From NCBI GenBank assembly GCA_016184235.1, contig JACPDC010000378.1:1-10026 (forward strand): a stretch of 10,026 bases of DNA, given 5' to 3'. Below, one piece after another: positions 7,952-10,026 of this stretch; the first letter of the stretch is position 1, and each line of letters opens with the position of its first letter. The position numbers were made by a program, and so were the translations under genes. The notes beneath the pieces were generated by a model, which saw only the letters and a program-made list of their open reading frames with translations, ran no database searches and was not told where the DNA came from. Source of the stretch: Deltaproteobacteria bacterium (GTDB lineage Bacteria; Desulfobacterota; Binatia; UBA9968).

Positions 7952-7972
7952 TTTGCTACACAGTGTAGCAAA
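7952..7972. promoter_or_regulatory. Perfect 10+1+10 bp dyad, candidate enhancer for the NtrC-family regulator
   Basis: Arms TTTGCTACAC (7952-7961) and GTGTAGCAAA (7963-7972) are exact reverse complements about a single A at 7962. It begins 6 nt after the regulator stop. Its centre is about 143 bp upstream of the start predicted from the sigma-54 promoter at 8078, a usual enhancer distance. There is no T-run after the arms on either strand, which argues against an intrinsic terminator. That the neighbouring regulator binds it is inference from position and symmetry. Confidence 0.68.
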
Positions 7973-8077
7973 GTGACTACTCTTTTCCACCTCCCTCCCG
8001 GCGCTGTCAAGCTGGCTCCGCTAAAAAATCTCCATTAAAGTCAGCAGCTTACCCTACATCCATTCAAAGCCCGGGTA

Positions 8078-8094
8078 TTGGTACAGCCATTGCT
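8078..8094 (+). promoter_or_regulatory. Sigma-54 (-24/-12) promoter for the binding protein gene
   Basis: TTGGTACAGCCATTGCT matches the known sigma-54 consensus TTGGCAC-R-N4-TTGCW with a single mismatch (T for C in the -24 box). GG (8080-8081) and GC (8092-8093) are separated by exactly 10 bp. The predicted start is near 8105, which leaves a leader of about 59 nt before the ATG at 8164. An overlapping sigma-70 reading (TTGGTA 8078-8083, TATAAG 8100-8105, spacer 16) is possible but less complete. Confidence 0.7.
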
Positions 8095-8163
8095 CTATGT
8101 ATAAGGGAGCAAATATATACCCTTTTGTTATCGGCCTGGGATATAAGGCGGAGACTGAAAGAT

Positions 8164-9132
8164 ATGGCGATCTTTTTACCATTTATCATCACATTAGCCG
8201 CTGCATTCTTGACTCCCCTCTGTGCCCAGGCGCAGCAGACGAAGAAGGTGCCAAGGATCGGATTGATCTCAGCAAGCGACCGGTTCCAGGCGTTCCGCCA
8301 AGGTTTGCGGGATCTAGGATACACTGAGGGAAAAAACATCGTAATTGAGCATCGCCACCATCAGGGAAGGCTGGACCTTATCCCAAGCCTAGTGGCCGAA
8401 CTCGTCGAGCTCAACGTAGATGCGCTTGTCGTTGAATCCCAACAAGCTATCCGCACCGCTAGGAAAGCTACGAAAACTATCCCTGTCATCATGGTGAGTT
8501 CCGTCGACCCCGTTGTTGCTGGACATGTGGATAGCCTCGCGCGCCCGGGCGGTAACGTCACTGGGATCTCGCAACTCAGCCGGGATTTAAGTGCCAAACG
8601 CGTTGAGTTGCTTAAGGAGGTACTTCCCAACATGAGGCGGTTGGCGGTGCTCTGGGATACGCAGGGTCCAGGGCCAAAGGTGGCTTTTAAAGAATATGAA
8701 GCGGCGGCGCACGCCTTTAAATTAGATTTCCAATCTCTGGGAGTAAGCGGTCCCAACCCCGATCTTGAGCGCGCATTCCATGTGGCAAAAAATGCTCGCC
8801 GGGATGCGCTCATCATAGTTTCGAACCCCCTGATTGGGTTTCATCAAGGGCTGGTTCTCAGGCTGGCGTCTATGGAACGACTTCCATCGATGTATGAATC
8901 CAAAACATATGTGGAATCAGGCGGCCTTTTGTCCTATGGTGCAAATCCCTCCGACTCGTTTTACCGAGCAGCCTACTACGTGGACCGGATTCTGAAGGGC
9001 GCCAAACCGGCCGATTTTCCAGTAGAGCAGCCAACGAAGTTTGAACTGGTGATCAATCTCAAGACAGCAAGGCAGATCGGCCTGACGATCCCGCCGAACG
9101 TTTTGGCGAGAGCAGATAAAGTAATAAAATGA
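8164..9132 (+). CDS. TrpX/COG2984-type ABC transporter periplasmic substrate-binding protein
   Basis: Exported solute-binding protein of the ABC_sub_bind family; the ligand is unknown. The 322-residue product has a hydrophobic export signal (about 3-20) ending in AQA (21-23), typical of signal peptidase I; the Cys at 20 is not in a proper lipobox. The mature part starts QQTKKVPRIGLISAS. Family hallmarks are ARPGGNVTGISQLS (about 127-139), LPNMRRLAVLWD (154-165) and the C-terminal block FPVEQPTKFELVINLK, continuing TARQIGLTIPPNVLARADKVI. Length is normal for the family. The ATG at 8164 is chosen over a TTG at 8125 because it directly starts the signal peptide and GGAG (8150-8153) lies 10 nt upstream. 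No cognate permease or ATPase gene is visible. It follows the two-component genes and has its own sigma-54-like promoter. Confidence 0.92.
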   Translation: MAIFLPFIITLAAAFLTPLCAQAQQTKKVPRIGLISASDRFQAFRQGLRDLGYTEGKNIVIEHRHHQGRLDLIPSLVAELVELNVDALVVESQQAIRTARKATKTIPVIMVSSVDPVVAGHVDSLARPGGNVTGISQLSRDLSAKRVELLKEVLPNMRRLAVLWDTQGPGPKVAFKEYEAAAHAFKLDFQSLGVSGPNPDLERAFHVAKNARRDALIIVSNPLIGFHQGLVLRLASMERLPSMYESKTYVESGGLLSYGANPSDSFYRAAYYVDRILKGAKPADFPVEQPTKFELVINLKTARQIGLTIPPNVLARADKVIK

Positions 9133-9158
9133 TTTTGGATCTTGGAATGAGGATTAGA

Positions 9159-9572
9159 TCAAGGAATCAGCTGAAAGGCCTTCCTCCGGCCGAGTCGGTA
9201 TGTGGAAAACCCGCGGCGATCCAAGGTGAATACCCAATCGGTCTCCAACTCTTCCGCCAGCGCGACCAGAGTGGCATCCGCGAAGTCCATCGGAACGTTG
9301 CGATACCTGTCCATCAGAGCTGCAACCCGTCGGAGGCTCGCCTGAGAAGAAGGAATCAATTGAAATGCCCCTCTCAGAATAAACTCAAGGCAAACTTTTT
9401 GCGCCTTCCACTCAGGCCCAACGAGGTACAGCGTCTCGGTCAAAACAGCCTCAGTAGTGATAATGGATCCGGTCCATCTTTCCAGCGCGGCCACGCAGTC
9501 ATCGTGCAGCCTCTCGCTTCGGTCCACGAGGGCAACGAACGGGCCGGTATCCAGCAAAAGTTTATCGGCCAC
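9159..9572 (-). CDS. vapC: PIN-domain ribonuclease toxin, VapC family
   Basis: Toxin of a type II toxin-antitoxin pair; PIN proteins cut RNA with a metal-binding acidic cluster. The 137 residues fit the family length. The acidic residues are in place: Asp8 in LLDTGPFVAL, Glu41/Glu46 in TTEAVLTE, Asp96/Asp99 in PMDFADATLVALAEEL, and Asp118 in FTLDRRGF. The start is GTG at 9570-9572, overlapping the last codons and stop of the antitoxin by 11 nt; there is no clear ribosome site, so translation is probably coupled. The gene converges on the binding protein gene, with 26 nt between their stops and no evident terminator. It looks intact. Confidence 0.9.
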   Translation of the reverse strand: MADKLLLDTGPFVALVDRSERLHDDCVAALERWTGSIITTEAVLTETLYLVGPEWKAQKVCLEFILRGAFQLIPSSQASLRRVAALMDRYRNVPMDFADATLVALAEELETDWVFTLDRRGFSTYRLGRRKAFQLIP

Positions 9573-9810
9573 GGCGCAAACGGCGGATCAAATAATCGCG
9601 GTGTCGCTGACCCGAGTCGGGCCGGCCGCTTTCAATGCTGCCTAGAAGATCGCGAACGCGCTCGATGGGGCGCACCTCCGGTTGGGTGTCTAAATAATGT
9701 TCCAAAGCCTCGCGTACGACTTCCGAGCGCTTGCGTTTTAGCTGTCTGGCCGAACGCTCCAATTTGTTCGCCAACTCCGCGGGCAATCGCATGGTTAATT
9801 GGCGTTCCAT
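9562..9810 (-). CDS. vapB: Ribbon-helix-helix antitoxin
   Basis: Small DNA-binding antitoxin that should bind the toxin encoded next to it and repress the operon. The 82 residues begin MERQLTMRLPAELANKL, a ribbon-helix-helix strand and first helix. The second helix is KRSEVVREALEHYL (28-40). A polar, proline-containing tail (about 42-82, ending RRLRRGR) would be the toxin-binding part. The ATG at 9808-9810 has a GAGGAG ribosome site 7 nt upstream. The frame continues upstream to 9996, but that extension is derived from the repeat at 9900-9927 and other non-coding DNA. Confidence 0.88.
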   Translation of the reverse strand: MERQLTMRLPAELANKLERSARQLKRKRSEVVREALEHYLDTQPEVRPIERVRDLLGSIESGRPDSGQRHRDYLIRRLRRGR

Positions 9811-9827
9811 ATGAGTCTCCTCTTGCC

Positions 9828-9861
9828 TTGCATTGTAGTGCAAAGCATCACAAGAGTCCAA
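9828..9861 (-). promoter_or_regulatory. Candidate vapBC promoter with overlapping operator
   Basis: On the minus strand, TTGGAC (9856-9861) and TACAAT (9832-9837) are spaced by 18 bp; the -10 is good (5 of 6) and the -35 is weak. An inverted repeat TTGCA / TGCAA (9828-9832 and 9839-9843, 6-nt spacer) covers the -10, a sensible position for autoregulation by the ribbon-helix-helix antitoxin. The arms are short, so the assignment is tentative. Confidence 0.38.
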
Positions 9862-9899
9862 TGGACGCTGTGCCGGGACAAGGTGATCAAATGAAAAGA

Positions 9900-9927
9900 A
9901 GGCAATAGGCATTAGGCAACAGGCAAT
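9900..9927. repeat. Four-unit heptanucleotide repeat upstream of the second binding protein gene
   Basis: Consecutive 7-mers AGGCAAT, AGGCATT, AGGCAAC, AGGCAAT, followed by a degenerate AGTTAGG. It ends about 20 nt before the ATG at 9947, right next to that gene's ribosome site, and lies in the spacer between the divergent antitoxin and binding protein genes. Confidence 0.85.
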
Positions 9928-9946
9928 AGTTAGGAGAAGGGAAGCC

Positions 9947-10026
9947 ATGAACCGAAAAATCATTTTCTGCCTATTGGCAACTGTTCTACTGTCCACTGTT
10001 TCGTTCGCCCAGGCGCAGCAGCCGAA
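9947..10026 (+). CDS. Start of a second ABC transporter substrate-binding protein (cut by window edge)
   Basis: Only 26 codons are visible. MNRKIIF followed by a hydrophobic stretch and ending SFAQAQQP is a signal peptide with an AQA-type cleavage site. The AQAQQP ending closely matches AQAQQT of the protein encoded at 8164-9132, and this is the usual signal-peptide end of COG2984-type binding proteins. A purine-rich GGAGAAGG ribosome site precedes the ATG. It is probably a paralogue of the first binding protein; confirmation needs sequence beyond 10026. Confidence 0.65.
   Translation, partial: MNRKIIFCLLATVLLSTVSFAQAQQP

Noticed and set aside
7952..7972. Dyad as an intrinsic terminator of the kinase/regulator operon
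   Set aside because: The loop would be only 1-3 nt and no T-run follows on either strand; symmetry and position fit an activator site better, though some attenuation is not excluded.
8097..8327. Small plus-strand frame of 76 codons
   Set aside because: Overlaps the signal-peptide region of the binding protein in another frame and has no recognisable features.
9159..9380. Repeated AFQLIP in the toxin as a sign of internal duplication
   Set aside because: Only six residues match, codons differ, and hydrophobic endings of this kind are common at the end of such PIN proteins.
9129..9908. Plus-strand open frame of 259 codons
   Set aside because: Antisense to vapBC, whose PIN and ribbon-helix-helix motifs are clear.
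9811..9996. Longer antitoxin start with a hydrophobic N-terminus resembling a signal peptide
   Set aside because: The hydrophobic stretch is a translation of the AGGCAAT repeat; the ATG at 9808-9810 has a good ribosome site and family-like start.

Overview
The window looks like chromosomal DNA of a moderately GC-rich, free-living Gram-negative-type bacterium. Supporting signs are a sigma-54/NtrC-type regulator, periplasmic binding proteins with export signals, and a PhnE-type permease. Two TrpX/COG2984-type binding proteins lie close together, next to an orphan molybdenum hydroxylase gene and several arrays of imperfect 7-bp repeats. This resembles metagenome genomes of uncultured soil or groundwater lineages such as Deltaproteobacteria-like groups, Rokubacteria/NC10 or Tectomicrobia. 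That placement is an impression from gene content, not a demonstrated phylogeny.

Layout. Positions 1-1737 (minus strand) hold the housekeeping pair nadK then recN, with recN cut by the window edge. Positions 1738-2180 have no gene; they contain an eight-unit 7-bp repeat array and GC-rich dyads. Positions 2181-5341 (minus) hold a lone phnE-like permease gene followed closely by a xanthine-dehydrogenase-family molybdopterin subunit. The latter is broken near its 3' end by a deletion/frameshift, and the catalytic glutamate region lies beyond the break. Divergently, 5476-7945 (plus) encodes a membrane histidine kinase and an NtrC-family response regulator. Downstream, 7946-8163 is a regulatory region, followed by a periplasmic binding protein gene (8164-9132). 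A vapBC-type toxin-antitoxin pair (9159-9810, minus) separates this gene from the start of a second one (9947 to the edge).

The most coherent system is the block 5476-9132. A four-helix membrane kinase without a recognisable sensor domain is coupled to a sigma-54 activator with an intact GAFTGA loop. Six bases after the activator gene is a perfect 10+1+10 bp dyad. About 120 bp further on is a near-consensus sigma-54 -24/-12 promoter, which leads into the binding protein gene. This reads as a self-contained 'kinase - activator - enhancer - sigma-54 promoter - binding protein' circuit. In addition, the last codons of the kinase gene lie in a four-unit 7-bp tandem repeat. Loss of one unit would remove the stop and fuse kinase and regulator in frame, so this junction could be a length-variable switch.

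Limits: no database search was possible. Family names rest on recognised motifs, and regulatory sites are sequence matches only.
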